DNA of 25,580 nt from Roseicyclus sp. Lineage in GTDB: Bacteria > Pseudomonadota > Alphaproteobacteria > Rhodobacterales > Rhodobacteraceae. The notes under the pieces were generated by a model. That model was given only the letters and a program-made list of their open reading frames with translations. It made no database searches and was not told the origin of the DNA. Where the stretch lies: positions 1 to 25,580 of the forward strand of contig JAGYLB010000083.1 in NCBI GenBank assembly GCA_018401055.1, read 5' to 3'. Shown one piece after another: positions 1 to 9,274 of this stretch. Position 1 is the stretch's first letter, and the number at the start of each line of letters is the position of its first letter. Made by a program: the position numbers and the translations under genes.

Positions 1-1
1 G

Positions 2-2273
2 CCCGTCACCCGTCTGGAAGACAGCCGCTTCCTGACCGGTCGCGGCCGCTACGTCGATGACATCGCGCCGCAAGACGCGTTGTACGGGTTCGTTCTGCGC
101 AGCCCGCAGGCCCATGCCGACATCGCCGGTCTGGACGTGACCGCCGCGCGCGCGGCCCCCGGCGTGCATCTGGTGCTGACCGCCGCCGACCTGACGGCGG
201 CGGGGCTGAAGAACGCCATGCGCTATGCGCTGGTCAAGACACGTGGCGCCAAGCCCCGCCGCCCCCGTGCGCCCGATTTTGGCCGAGGGCGGGTGCGTTT
301 CGTCGGCGACCCGGTGGCCTTCATCGTCGCCGACAGCATGATCGCCGCGCGGGATGCGGCGGAGCTGATCGAGCTGGACCTTGATGAACGCCCCGCCAAG
401 ATCGACCTCGCACCGGGTGGCGAGACGATCCACGCAGAGGCCCCCGACAACATCGCCTATGACTTCACCCTGGGCGATGCCGAGGCGACCGAAGCCGCCA
501 TTGCTGGTGCGGCCCATGTCGTCAGCCACACCAGCCACGACAACCGCGTCATCGTGAACTCGATGGAGCCGCGCGGCTGCTATGCCGAGGTCGAAGGCGG
601 GCGGCTGCATCTGGCCTTCAACGGGCAGGGCGTGTGGGACATCAAGGCCGATCTGATCCGCTGGCTCGGCCTGCCCGAGACGGATGTGCGCGTGACCAAC
701 CCCGATGTCGGCGGCGGCTTTGGCATGAAGGGCATGGGCTACCCCGAGCATTTCCTTGTCGCCCATGCCGCGCGTCTGCTGGGCCGCCCGGTGCGCTGGA
801 TGTCTGAGCGGACCGAGGCGATGTTGTCCGACAACGCGGGCCGCGATCTGGACGTGACGACCACGCTGGCCTTCGACGCCGATCTGAGGCTGGTGGCCTT
901 CAAGACCGACAGTATCTCGAATCTTGGGGGCTATGTCTCGGAGTTCGGGCAGAACATCCAGTCCTCGCTTTATGCCAAGGTGCTGACCGGCCCCTATGAC
1001 GTGCAGACCTACCATTTCCGCAACCGGGGCGTCTTCACCAACACCACGCAGGTCGACGCCTATCGCGGCGCGGGCCGCCCCGAGGCGATCTATGCCCTTG
1101 AGCGTGCGATGGATTTCGCCGCGCGGGAATTGGGCATCGATCCGCTGGAGCTGCGGCGGCGCAACTTCATCGCCCGCGATGCCTTTCCCTACCGCAGCGC
1201 CACCGGCGAGCTCTATGACGTCGGCGATTTCCACCGCGTGCTGGCCCGTGCCGAGGTCGTGGCCGATCTGGCAGGCTTTGCCGCGCGGCGCGCCAAGTCC
1301 GAGGCGCGGGGCCGACTGCGCGGCCTTGGCATCTGCTATTACATCGAAAGCATCCTCGGCGACCCGAGCCGAGGCTGCCACCATCGAGATCACCGAGACC
1401 GGCGCGCGGGTCTATGTCGGCACCCAATCGAACGGTCAGGGGCACGAGACGGTCTATGCCCAATTGCTGCACGACCAGACCGGGTTGCCATTGGAGGCGA
1501 TCGAAATCGTGCAGGGCGACAGCGACCGCATCGCCACCGGCGGCGGCACTGGCGGGTCACGGTCGGTAACGGTGCAGGGCATGGCGATGCGGGCAACGGC
1601 GGACACACTTATATCCCAATTCTGCGCTTTCCTCAGTGACATGATGGACCAGAAGGACGTGACATTCGACGCGGGTGAGGGTGTGTTCCGCGCGCCCGGC
1701 TCCAACGTTGTCATTACGCTTCTCGAGGCCGCCTCCCGCGCCCGCGCTGCAGGCCAGCCCGGCGTCGCCACCGCGACCCGCACCACCACCCTGCCCGGAC
1801 GCTCCTACCCCAACGGCTGCCATATCGCCGAGATCGAGATCGACCGCGACACCGGCGCCACCCGCGTCGACCGCTACACGGTGGTCGATGATTTTGGCAA
1901 TCTGATGAACCCGCGGCTGGCCGAGGGACAGGTCCATGGCGGGATCGCGCAAGGGATCGGTCAGGCGCTTACCGAACATGTGGTCTATGACGCGGGCGGC
2001 CAGTTGCTGACCGCAAGCTTCATGGATTACGGCATGCCGCGCGCCGATGATACGCCCTTCATCGCCTTCTACACCGAACCCGTGCCCTCCACCGCCAACC
2101 CCTTGGGCATGAAGGGCTGTGGCGAGGCGGGCACGGTGGGTGCGCTCGCCGCAGTGGCCAATGCGGTGCAAGATGCGCTTTGGCCCTTGGGTCTCAGGCA
2201 GGTCGACATGCCCTTCACCCCCGCCCGGGTATGGGCGATGTTGCAAGAGGGAAAGGCTGTTGCCGCCGAGTAG
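2..2273 (+). CDS. Xanthine dehydrogenase family molybdopterin-binding subunit (form II CoxL-like), 5' partial, one frameshift
   Basis: Large, molybdenum-cofactor-binding subunit of a molybdenum hydroxylase of the xanthine dehydrogenase/aerobic CO dehydrogenase family. These enzymes normally work with FAD and 2Fe-2S subunits. The reading frame is open from base 2 and begins with the N-terminal family motif (LEDSRFLTGRGRYVDDI), so only a few codons are missing. Visible motifs are GGGFGMKG, the active-site loop AYRGAGR, GTQSNGQGHETVYAQ, GDSDRIATGGGTGGSRS and GCGEAG, whose Glu is the catalytic base in this family. AYRGAGR is the form II signature, whereas proven form I CO dehydrogenases carry AYRCSFR, so CO oxidation should not be assumed and the substrate is unknown. 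The frame jumps near 1369-1370: dropping one C there joins GDPS to EAATIEITETG and restores a full protein. No medium or small subunit follows, so partners may lie upstream of the window. Confidence 0.88.
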
Positions 2274-3336
2274 CCGCCTTCTTGCCCGACTCGCGGGCTA
2301 CCGCAGTGCGGCCCCGCGGCTGGCCCAGATCCGCGCGCCGGTGACCCATGTGGTATTGCTCGACGGAACGATGTCGAGCCTCCTGCGCGGGCGTGAGACC
2401 AATATCGGCCTGACCTACCGCCTGCTGCAGGAGCTGCCGCGCAGCGCGCCGCTGACGCTCTATTATGAGCCGGGTATCCAGTGGCGCGGCTGGAAACGCA
2501 GTGTCGAGGTGATCGCGGGCATCGGCATCAACCGCCAGATCAAGCGCGCCTACCTGTTTCTGGCGCGCAACTACCGCCCCGGCGATACGATCATGCTGAT
2601 GGGCTATTCGCGCGGGGCCTATGCGCTGCGCTCGCTTGCCGGGCTGATCGACCGGCTGGGCCTGCTCCGCGCGGCACAGATCACGCCCGAGACGCTGGAC
2701 AGGGTCTACGGCCTCTACCGCGAGGCGCCCGACAGCGCCGAGGCGCAGGCGCTGCGCGCGTCGCTCTGTCATCCCGAGGTGCCGATCCGCTTTCTGGGCG
2801 TCTATGACACCGTGCGCGCCCTTGGCCTGCGCTGGCCCGGGCTGTGGCGCCTGTTGCCTATGCCCCACACACTTCATTCCCACGCGCTCGGCCCCGCGAC
2901 CCAGATCGCCCGCCACGCGCTCGCCCTGTCCGAGCGGCGCGACGCCTACGCCCCGGTGATGTGGGAAACGACGCCCGATCAGGCCGCAAGCGGCCGGGTG
3001 CAACAGGTCTGGTTTCGCGGCAGCCATGGCGATGTCGGCGGCCAGTTGGACGGGGCAAGCGCCGCGCGCCTGCTGTCAAACATACCGATGGTCTGGATGC
3101 TGGCCGAGGCGGAGGCGGCGGGCCTGCTCCTGCCCGTCCATTGGCGCCAGCGCTTCGTGACCGATGCAAACGCACCCGCCATCGGGATGAACCGGGGTTT
3201 CGGCAAGCTGTTCTTCCTGCGCCATGCCCGCGCGGTGGGAAAAGACCCGTCCGAACGCCTGCACCCCTCGGCCCGAAACGCCGCGAGGGCGCGCGGGCTG
3301 CGCCTGCCCGATGCCGGACCCGCCACACCGGCCTGA
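2260..3336 (+). CDS. DUF2235 domain protein (alpha/beta-hydrolase, Tle1-like fold)
   Basis: Predicted serine hydrolase of the DUF2235 family, which includes T6SS phospholipase effectors of the Tle1 group as well as many uncharacterised cytosolic proteins. From the start chosen it has 358 residues. The features are LLDGT near residue 33, the nucleophile elbow GYSRGA (Ser117), FLGVYDTV (Asp183) and WFRGSHGDVGG (His257), a complete Ser-Asp-His set in family order. There is no signal peptide or membrane segment. The frame has no ATG before the hydrolase core, so I take TTG at 2260, preceded by an AGAGG-type ribosome site. This overlaps the CoxL-like stop by 14 bp and implies coupled translation. 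GTG at 2341 is a less likely start because it leaves almost no N-terminus and lacks a ribosome site. No T6SS genes are nearby, so an effector role is not supported. Confidence 0.82.
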   Translation: MPPSSRLLARLAGYRSAAPRLAQIRAPVTHVVLLDGTMSSLLRGRETNIGLTYRLLQELPRSAPLTLYYEPGIQWRGWKRSVEVIAGIGINRQIKRAYLFLARNYRPGDTIMLMGYSRGAYALRSLAGLIDRLGLLRAAQITPETLDRVYGLYREAPDSAEAQALRASLCHPEVPIRFLGVYDTVRALGLRWPGLWRLLPMPHTLHSHALGPATQIARHALALSERRDAYAPVMWETTPDQAASGRVQQVWFRGSHGDVGGQLDGASAARLLSNIPMVWMLAEAEAAGLLLPVHWRQRFVTDANAPAIGMNRGFGKLFFLRHARAVGKDPSERLHPSARNAARARGLRLPDAGPATPA

Positions 3337-3407
3337 CGCTAAAAAGGCCCCCGCCTGCTTCACCTTTCTTCAAATACGGATCGAAAGTTCCAACGCCCCG
3401 CGGCCTG

Positions 3408-4175
3408 TCAGGCGAAAACATCCGTCGGATAGCCCACGCCCGTCAGATACAGACCTTCCGGCGGGGCGACCGGCCCGCAGGCCGCCCGGTCGCAGGCCTC
3501 AAGGGCTGCGCGCAGGGCATCTGGCGACCAAGCGCCCGCGCCCACCCGTTCCAGCGTGCCGACGATGGAGCGCACCTGATTGTGCAAAAAGGACCGCGCG
3601 CGCAGATGGAACAAGATCTCGCGGCCATTTGGCTGCGCGACCTCCGCCACTGTCACCTCGTCGAGCGTTTTGACCGGGCTTTGCGCCTGACAGTGCACCG
3701 CACGAAAGGTGGTGAAATCATGCCGCCCGACCAGATGGGCGGCGCCGGAGCGCATGGCCACGACATCCAGATCATGCTTGACTTGCCAAGCCTGTCCACG
3801 CGCATGGACCAAGGGCGCCCGGCGGCAGATCACGCGGTAGGTGTAGCGCCGCTCGACGGCCGAAAAGCGCGCGTGCCAATCCTCGGCCACCCGCGCACAA
3901 GCCACGACCGCCACGGGGGCGGGTTTCAGATGCCAGTTCAGCGCTTCGGACAGGCGGAACGGGTCCCAGTCCCGGGCCATGTCGCAATGCGCCACCTGCC
4001 CTGTCGCATGCACCCCGGCATCGGTCCGCCCTGCCGCCGCGACCGACGGCACGCCGGGCTCGAGTGCGGCCAGAGCTGCCTCCAGCGCGCCTTGCACGCT
4101 GGGCTGGTCCGCCTGCCGTTGCCAGCCGGCAAAGGGCGCGCCGTCGTATTCGAGTTTCAGGGCATATCTGGGCAT
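3408..4175 (-). CDS. truA: tRNA pseudouridine(38-40) synthase TruA
   Basis: Converts uridines 38-40 of the tRNA anticodon arm to pseudouridine in the cytoplasm. The 255-residue protein is the usual family length. It opens with [12 protein letters not shown], followed by FAGWQRQ and the catalytic loop [10 protein letters not shown] with the nucleophile Asp52. Later family motifs are also present ([30 protein letters not shown]). The frame extends 16 codons upstream to 4223, but that extension is not family-like, so the ATG at 4175 is preferred. It is convergent with the DUF2235 gene and divergent from ycjX. The reading frame is intact. Confidence 0.96.
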   Translation of the reverse strand: MPRYALKLEYDGAPFAGWQRQADQPSVQGALEAALAALEPGVPSVAAAGRTDAGVHATGQVAHCDMARDWDPFRLSEALNWHLKPAPVAVVACARVAEDWHARFSAVERRYTYRVICRRAPLVHARGQAWQVKHDLDVVAMRSGAAHLVGRHDFTTFRAVHCQAQSPVKTLDEVTVAEVAQPNGREILFHLRARSFLHNQVRSIVGTLERVGAGAWSPDALRAALEACDRAACGPVAPPEGLYLTGVGYPTDVFA

Positions 4176-4297
4176 GCGCGGCACATAGGGCCAAAGCCAC
4201 GCCCGCGCCAAGGGGGAAGCCACCGGTCATTCGCCCCCTCGCAATGGGGACACGCGATGCTTACTCTGTGGGAGAATACAAGAAAGGGGCCAGTGCC

Positions 4298-5711
4298 GTG
4301 GTCATCGGAACCATCGCCGACGCGGTCGGCCGCCAGATCGAAGGCGTGGCACAGGGCGTGTCGGGCCTGTTCTTCGAGCCGGTCATCCGGCTGGGCGTCA
4401 CCGGCCTGAGCCGCGCAGGCAAAACGGTGTTCATCACCTCGCTGGTGGCGAACCTGCTCGACCGCGGCCGGATGCCGGGGCTTGCCGCCGCGCGTTCGGG
4501 ACGGATCGAAGCGGTCTTTCTGCAGCCCCAGCCCGACGACACCGTGCCGCGCTTCGAGTTCGAGAGCCATCTGGCAGCCCTGACCGGCCCGACGCCGCAT
4601 TGGCCCGAGAGCACGCGGTCCGTCTCGGAACTGCGCCTGTCGCTCAGGGTGCGGCCCACGGGGCTGCTGGGCGGCATGTCGGGGCCGCGCACCGTGCATC
4701 TCGACATCGTGGATTACCCCGGCGAATGGCTGCTGGATCTGGCGCTGCTGGATCAGGATTTCGCAAGCTGGTCGGCGCAGGCCCTGAAGCGGGCCGAGGC
4801 GCGCACCGAGGCCGCGCCCTTTCGCGCGAGAATGGACTCAACCGATCCCACGGCGCCCCTGTCAGAGCCCGGAGCGGCTGGACCTGGCGCGCGACTGGAC
4901 CGCCTATCTGCAGGCCGCACGTGTCGCGGGCTATTCCGATTGCACGCCGGGCCGGTTCTTGCTGCCCGGCGATCTTGAGGGCTCGCCCGTGCTGACCTTT
5001 GCGCCCCTGCCGCCGTCGGCCGCGCCGCGCGGATCACTGGCGCGCGAGTTTGCCCGCCGGTTCGAGGCCTACAAGGCGCAGGTGGTCAAACCCTTCTTCC
5101 GCGCCCATTTCGCCCGGATCGACCGGCAGGTGGTGCTGGTCGATGCATTGGGGGCGATCCATGCGGGGCCGCAGGCCTTGGAGGATCTGCGTCAGGCGTT
5201 GGCCGGTATCCTCGGCGCATTCCGGCCAGGTCGGAACGCGTTCCTCTCGGCCCTGCTCGGCCAAAAAAGAGTGGACCGTATCCTGTTCGCCGCGACCAAG
5301 GCTGACCACCTGCACCACAGCCAACACGACCGGCTGGCCGCGATCATGGCGGCGCTGGTCGCCGACGCGCGCCGCCGCGCCGATTTCGCCAGCGCGCAGA
5401 CGCAGGCGATGGCGATCGCCGCGCTGCGTGCCACGGTGGAAGAGGTTCGCTTCGTGAACGGCGCCGAGATGGACCTTGTCCGCGGCACACTTCTGGAGAC
5501 GGGCAAGCAGGCGGCGCTGCATCCCGGCGACCTGCCGGCTGACCCCTCGGCGCTGCTGGCACCGGCGCGCTCCGGGGCCGATCGCTGGCTCGATGGTGAC
5601 TACGGCGTGATGCGCTTTGCGCCCGCGCCCCTGTCGCTGCGACCGGGCGATGGGCCGCCGCATATAAGGCTGGACCGGGCGGCCGAGTTCTTGCTGGGCG
5701 ACAGGCTGTGA
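4298..5711 (+). CDS. ycjX: YcjX family GTP-binding protein, one frameshift
   Basis: P-loop NTPase of the YcjX family (DUF463), which in enterobacteria sits beside ycjF in the phage-shock regulon; its exact biochemical role is not settled. The repaired protein is about 470 residues, matching the family. It carries FFEPVIRLGVTGLSRAGKT, with the P-loop GLSRAGKT at residues 36-43, then LQPQPDDTVPRFEFE, DIVDYPGEWLLDL (the Walker B/G3-like segment) and the distal ATKADH motif typical of G4. I chose GTG at 4298 because an AAAGGGG ribosome site lies about 8 bp upstream and the product then begins MVIGTIADAVG. An in-frame ATG near 4238 is an alternative. The frame shifts at the CCC run 4868-4870: removing one C joins PLSE to PERLDLARDWTAYLQ. 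ycjF follows after a GC-rich palindrome, so the two are probably co-expressed. Confidence 0.9.
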
Positions 5712-5738
5712 GGGCGGGCATGGACAATACGGGAGCAA

Positions 5739-5800
5739 GGGGGCGCTGCCCCCGCCGCCTGCGGCGCCTCCCCCCGGGATATTTTGGAAACAGAGAAGCA
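5739..5800. repeat. REP-like GC-rich palindrome between ycjX and ycjF
   Basis: A perfect hairpin (GGGGGC-GCT-GCCCCC, 5739-5753) is followed by a second one (GCCGC-CT-GCGGC, 5754-5765), then CCCCCCGGGATATTTTGG and a purine-rich tail. An outer pairing of GGGGGCGC with GCGCC-T-CCCCC is also possible. From memory, this architecture recurs between genes in Rhodobacteraceae genomes, where it may act as a transcription terminator or mRNA stabiliser. Only one clear copy is in this window, so its repeat nature is recalled rather than shown. A much weaker partial resemblance (CTTTCTTCAAATAC) occurs near 3363-3376. Confidence 0.5.
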
Positions 5801-5812
5801 GGGAGGAGGTCC

Positions 5813-6809
5813 ATGAGCGAGCGCAAGGGCCCGGTCCTGATCGAACTCGACGACGGAGCTGTGGCGGCGCCGCAAGACGCGACACCGGTGCCCGACCTGA
5901 CTCAGGCGCCCGAGGGGCGGGCGATGCAGATGGCGGCGACGCTGGCCGCGCGCCGGCCCAACCGTTTGTCGCGGTTGTTCTGGGGGGCGCTTCTGGCGCT
6001 GGTGGCTTTGCCGCGTCGCTGGCGGCGTGGGAATTCGTGACGGGCCTTTTGGCGGCGAACCCGATCCTGGCGGGGTGGCGGCGGGGCTGGTGGGTCTGGT
6101 TCTTGTCACGCTGGTCTTGATCGCAGCTGCGCGAGGCGGCGGCCTTTGCGCGTCTGGGCCGCCTCGATGATCTGCGGCGCGAGGCGGAGGCGGCCTTGTC
6201 GGCGGCGGATCTGCCCGCGGCACGGCGGGTCGTTGCGCGGCTGGATGCGCTTTACCGGGCGCGGCCCGAGCTCGCTGGCGCGCGCCGAACTGGCGCAACG
6301 CGGCAGGGAGGTGCTGGATGCCGACAGCTCTGCTGGCGCTGGCGGAGGCGCGGCTGTTGCTGCCGCTGGATGCCGCCGCCCGCGCCGAGGTTGAGGCCGC
6401 CGCGCGGCAGGTGGCGACCGTCACCGCCCTGGTGCCCATAGCGCTGGCCGATGTGGTGGCGGCGCTGACCGCCAACACCCGCATGATCCGGCGCATCGCC
6501 GAGATCTACGGCGGGCGCTCCGGCACGCTGGGGGCCTGGCGGCTGACGCGTGCGGTGCTGACGCATCTGGTCGCCACCGGGGCGGTTGCCATCGGGGATG
6601 ATCTGATCGGGTCGGTGGCGGGGGGCTCGATCCTGTCCAAGGTCTCGCGCCGCTTTGGCGAGGGGGTGGTGAACGGCGCGCTGACCGCGCGCGTGGGCGT
6701 TGCCGCGATGGAGGTCTGCCGCCCCCTGCCCTTTGGTGACAACCGCCGCCCCAGTGTTACATCGCTGGTCAGGCGGGCTCTGACAGGGCTTTTCGGGCAA
6801 AAGGAGTGA
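5813..6809 (+). CDS. ycjF: YcjF/TIGR01620 family inner-membrane protein, five frameshifts
   Basis: Integral membrane protein of the YcjF/TIGR01620 group (DUF697-type C-terminus), normally encoded next to YcjX. ATG at 5813 has a strong GGAGGAGG ribosome site. Pieced together, it has an N-terminal cytosolic stretch (MSERKGPVLIELDDG), two hydrophobic segments around LLALVAFAASLAAWEFV and GLVGLVLVTLVLIAA, a charged helical region (REAAAFARLGRLDDLRREAE) and the conserved C-terminal domain from LLALAEARLLLPLDA through TALVPIALAD, MIRRIAEIYGGRSGTLG and NGALTARVGVAAMEVCRP. Frame changes are needed near 6007 (a T missing), 6075 (a G missing), 6126 (one extra base), 6273 (one extra) and 6321 (one extra). 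All lie within about 315 bp, whereas both ends are clean. Either this stretch is badly sequenced or the gene is dead; the well-preserved 3' domain favours the first. Confidence 0.8.
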
Positions 6810-6815
6810 GTGGGA

Positions 6816-8439
6816 ATGGAATCGCTGGCCGCAGACCTGCGCACGATGGTGCGCACGCCGCTTCACCCTGACCACATCGAGGCGATGCGCAGAGCGGGCA
6901 CCGAGGAGGTGATCGAGGCGGGCGCGTTCTTGTACCACGTGGGCGATGTGCAGGACCGGCTCTGCCATGTGCTGGACGGCGAGCTTGAGGCCGTCGATGC
7001 GCGCACCGGCACGCGCTATGGGGATGCGACGCTGGGGCCGGGGCAGTTCTTTGGCGACATCTCGTTCCTGTCGGGCAGCGCGCTGCAGTTCGGCGCACGC
7101 GCGGTGAGCCGCACGCGGCTGCTGTGCGTTCCGCGGTCGGAGATGCTGGCGCTGATGGCGCGGATGCCCGAGATGTCGGACATCATCATCACCGTGCTGG
7201 CTGCACGGCGGCGGCGGCTTCTGGAAAGCGGCGAGGCGAGCCTGACGCTGATCGGGGCCGAGGCGGACCGCACCATCCGCGAGATCGCCAGTTTCGCGGG
7301 ACGCAACCACATCCCCTACCGGTCGCTCACGCTCGACGAACACGAGGCCGAGGTGGTCGCAGGCCAATGCGCGTTGGGGGCTGTGCGCCCCGCCGTCATC
7401 TTCGGCAAGGGCGAGGTGATCGCGGAGCCCACGCCACGCAAGCTGGCGGCACGGCTTGGGCTCGACCTGACCTTTGACACGGGCGAGCTGCATGACGTGC
7501 TGATCGTGGGCGGTGGCCCCTCGGGAGTGGCAGCCGCCGTCTATGCCGGGTCCGAAGGGCTGGCGCTTGTGCTGGAGGATCTGGCCATCGGCGGGCAGGC
7601 TGGAACCTCCAGCCGGATCGAGAATTACATGGGCTTTCCCACCGGCATCTCGGGCGCCGATCTGTGCTGGCGCGGCGAGGTGCAGGCGATGAAATTCGGC
7701 ACGCGCTTTGCCGTGCCGCGCCGCGCGAGCGGGCTGGCGCTGCGGGCGGATGGCACGTTTTGCGTCACGCTTGACGATGGGACCGAGACCTGCGCCCGCG
7801 CACTGGTGGTAGCCACGGGCGTGCAGTACCGACGTCTGCCGCTGGACCGGCTGGAGGACTTCGAGAGCGCGGGCATCTATTATGCCGCGACGGATGTGGA
7901 GGCGCGCTGGTGCCGCGACGCCGAGGTCGCCGTGATCGGCGGCGGCAATTCCGCCGGGCAGGCGGCGATGTTTCTGGCGCGGACCGCGCGGCATGTGCAT
8001 GTGCTGGTGCGCGGGGCGTCGCTGGCTGCCTCGATGTCGCGGTACCTGTCGGACCGGATCGAAGCGCATCCCCGCATCACGGTGCATTACGGCACAGCCG
8101 TGACAGCCCTACACGGTGGCGACACGCTTGAGGCTGTCACGATCCGCATTGAGGGGGCAGACCCCGCCGAGCGACGGCTGGAGACGCCTGCGGTTTTCGT
8201 CATGGTGGGGGCCGCGCCCAACACCGGCTGGCTTTCGGGCCTTGTGGCGCTGGACGACAAGGGGTTCGTGCGGACCGGCCAAGGGGTCGGGGCGCAGTCG
8301 GCCTATGGCACATCGCAACCGGGGATCTATGCGGTGGGCGATGTGCGCGCCGGGTCGGTCAGCCAGGGTGGCAAGTGCGGTGGGCGAAGGATCGGTTGTG
8401 ATTAGCGAGGTCTGGGGCCATCTGAACCCGCCCGCCTGA
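6816..8439 (+). CDS. Cyclic-nucleotide-binding domain / thioredoxin-like / FAD oxidoreductase fusion (thioredoxin reductase-like), one frameshift
   Basis: Three-part flavoprotein of about 540 residues. Residues 17-130 form a cyclic nucleotide-binding-like beta-barrel (GPGQFFGDISFLSG). Residues 143-218 resemble a thioredoxin/glutaredoxin-like domain. The rest is a thioredoxin reductase-type FAD/NAD(P)H module with VGGGPSG (231-237), GQAGTSSRIENYMGFP, VIGGGNSAGQAAMF (373-386) and YAVGDVRAGS near the end. Where classical thioredoxin reductases carry the CxxC redox pair just before the NADPH motif, this protein reads AATD (357-360), so it cannot use that chemistry. The usual phosphate-binding Arg of the cNMP domain is also not evident. 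ATG at 6816 is chosen because GGAG lies 9 bp upstream; GTG at 6810 is too close. One extra C near 8363 breaks the frame; removing it restores RVASAVGEGSVVISEVWGHLN, the conserved C-terminus. Confidence 0.87.
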
Positions 8440-8491
8440 GCGGCGTGGTTAGGCGGGTGACATCGGCGGGGAACAGGGCATAGCCCGTTGC

Positions 8492-9274
8492 ATGCCCTTA
8501 ACGCCCGATCCGTTCCGTCATCACCCCGCCCTGCGCGACAAGGTCAGACCCTTCGCCACGTCCTATTTCCGCACCTTCACCACACAAAGCGTGCGCGCAA
8601 CCTTGGCCGAAGCAGGGATCGAGGAAACCTTGCCGTTCCATTCAGACGCAGAGCGCGAGGCTCTTCGGGCCGAGGCGCTGGCGGGGCATGAGGGCGATCT
8701 GCTGGTCTTTGCCTATGGCTCGCTGATCTGGGACCCCGCGCTGGATTTCGCCGAGCTGCGCCGTGCCCATGCGCCGTGCCACGCGCGACGCTTCATCCTT
8801 GTCGACACCCATGGCGCACGCGGCACGCATGAAGCGCCGGGGCTTATGGCCGCGCTGGACGAGGGGGCGGGCTGCGACGGGTTGGTGTTCCGCATCGCGG
8901 CTGACAAGGTCGAGACCGAGACCGAGATCCTGTTTCGTCGCGAGATGATCGCGCCGGGCTATCACGCTCGGTTCATCCCCGTCATTGTCGATGGGCAAGA
9001 GGGCCGCGCGCTGAGCTTCATCGCCGACCATGACGATCCGCTGATGCAGGCCGACATCGCGCGCGAGACGCAGATCCGCTATGCCGCGACCGGTGCGGGG
9101 TTTCTGGGCACAAGCTTCGATTACCTGCACAGCACGGTCGCGCACTTGGCCGAGGTAGGGATCGACGACCCTGATGCCAGCGACCTGCTGGCTGCGGTGC
9201 GGGCGTATCGCGCCAGCGGCGGGTGGTTCGCCCGCGTGACAATCCCGCGCCGGCAGGGCAGAACAGGGCCATGA
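8492..9274 (+). CDS. ChaC-type gamma-glutamylcyclotransferase
   Basis: Predicted glutathione-degrading gamma-glutamylcyclotransferase (ChaC family), releasing 5-oxoproline and Cys-Gly. The 260-residue cytosolic protein has the substrate-binding signature VFAYGSLIWDP (72-82). Glu151, in FRREM, is the expected catalytic acid/base. A final FDYLHSTVAHLAEVGI segment is also family-typical. The first 65 or so residues are an extension before the fold, as is usual for proteobacterial ChaC homologues. ATG at 8492 has only a weak upstream ribosome site. The stop overlaps the ATG of the EamA gene in ATGA, indicating translational coupling. The frame is intact. Confidence 0.87.
   Translation: MPLTPDPFRHHPALRDKVRPFATSYFRTFTTQSVRATLAEAGIEETLPFHSDAEREALRAEALAGHEGDLLVFAYGSLIWDPALDFAELRRAHAPCHARRFILVDTHGARGTHEAPGLMAALDEGAGCDGLVFRIAADKVETETEILFRREMIAPGYHARFIPVIVDGQEGRALSFIADHDDPLMQADIARETQIRYAATGAGFLGTSFDYLHSTVAHLAEVGIDDPDASDLLAAVRAYRASGGWFARVTIPRRQGRTGP

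Noticed and set aside
1360..1380. Programmed ribosomal frameshifting in the CoxL-like gene
   Set aside because: There is no slippery heptamer or downstream structure, and similar shifts occur across many unrelated genes here, so sequence error is simpler.
3337..3407. Possible bidirectional terminator between DUF2235 and truA
   Set aside because: Only a 4-bp AGGC/GCCT stem with no T-run can be drawn. There is a weak likeness to the tail of the 5739-5800 element, too degenerate to call.
6252..8087. A 611-codon open frame on the minus strand
   Set aside because: It lies opposite ycjF and the reductase fusion, reads as low-complexity Arg/His/Pro-rich sequence and resembles no family. It is a GC-rich mirror of the real genes.
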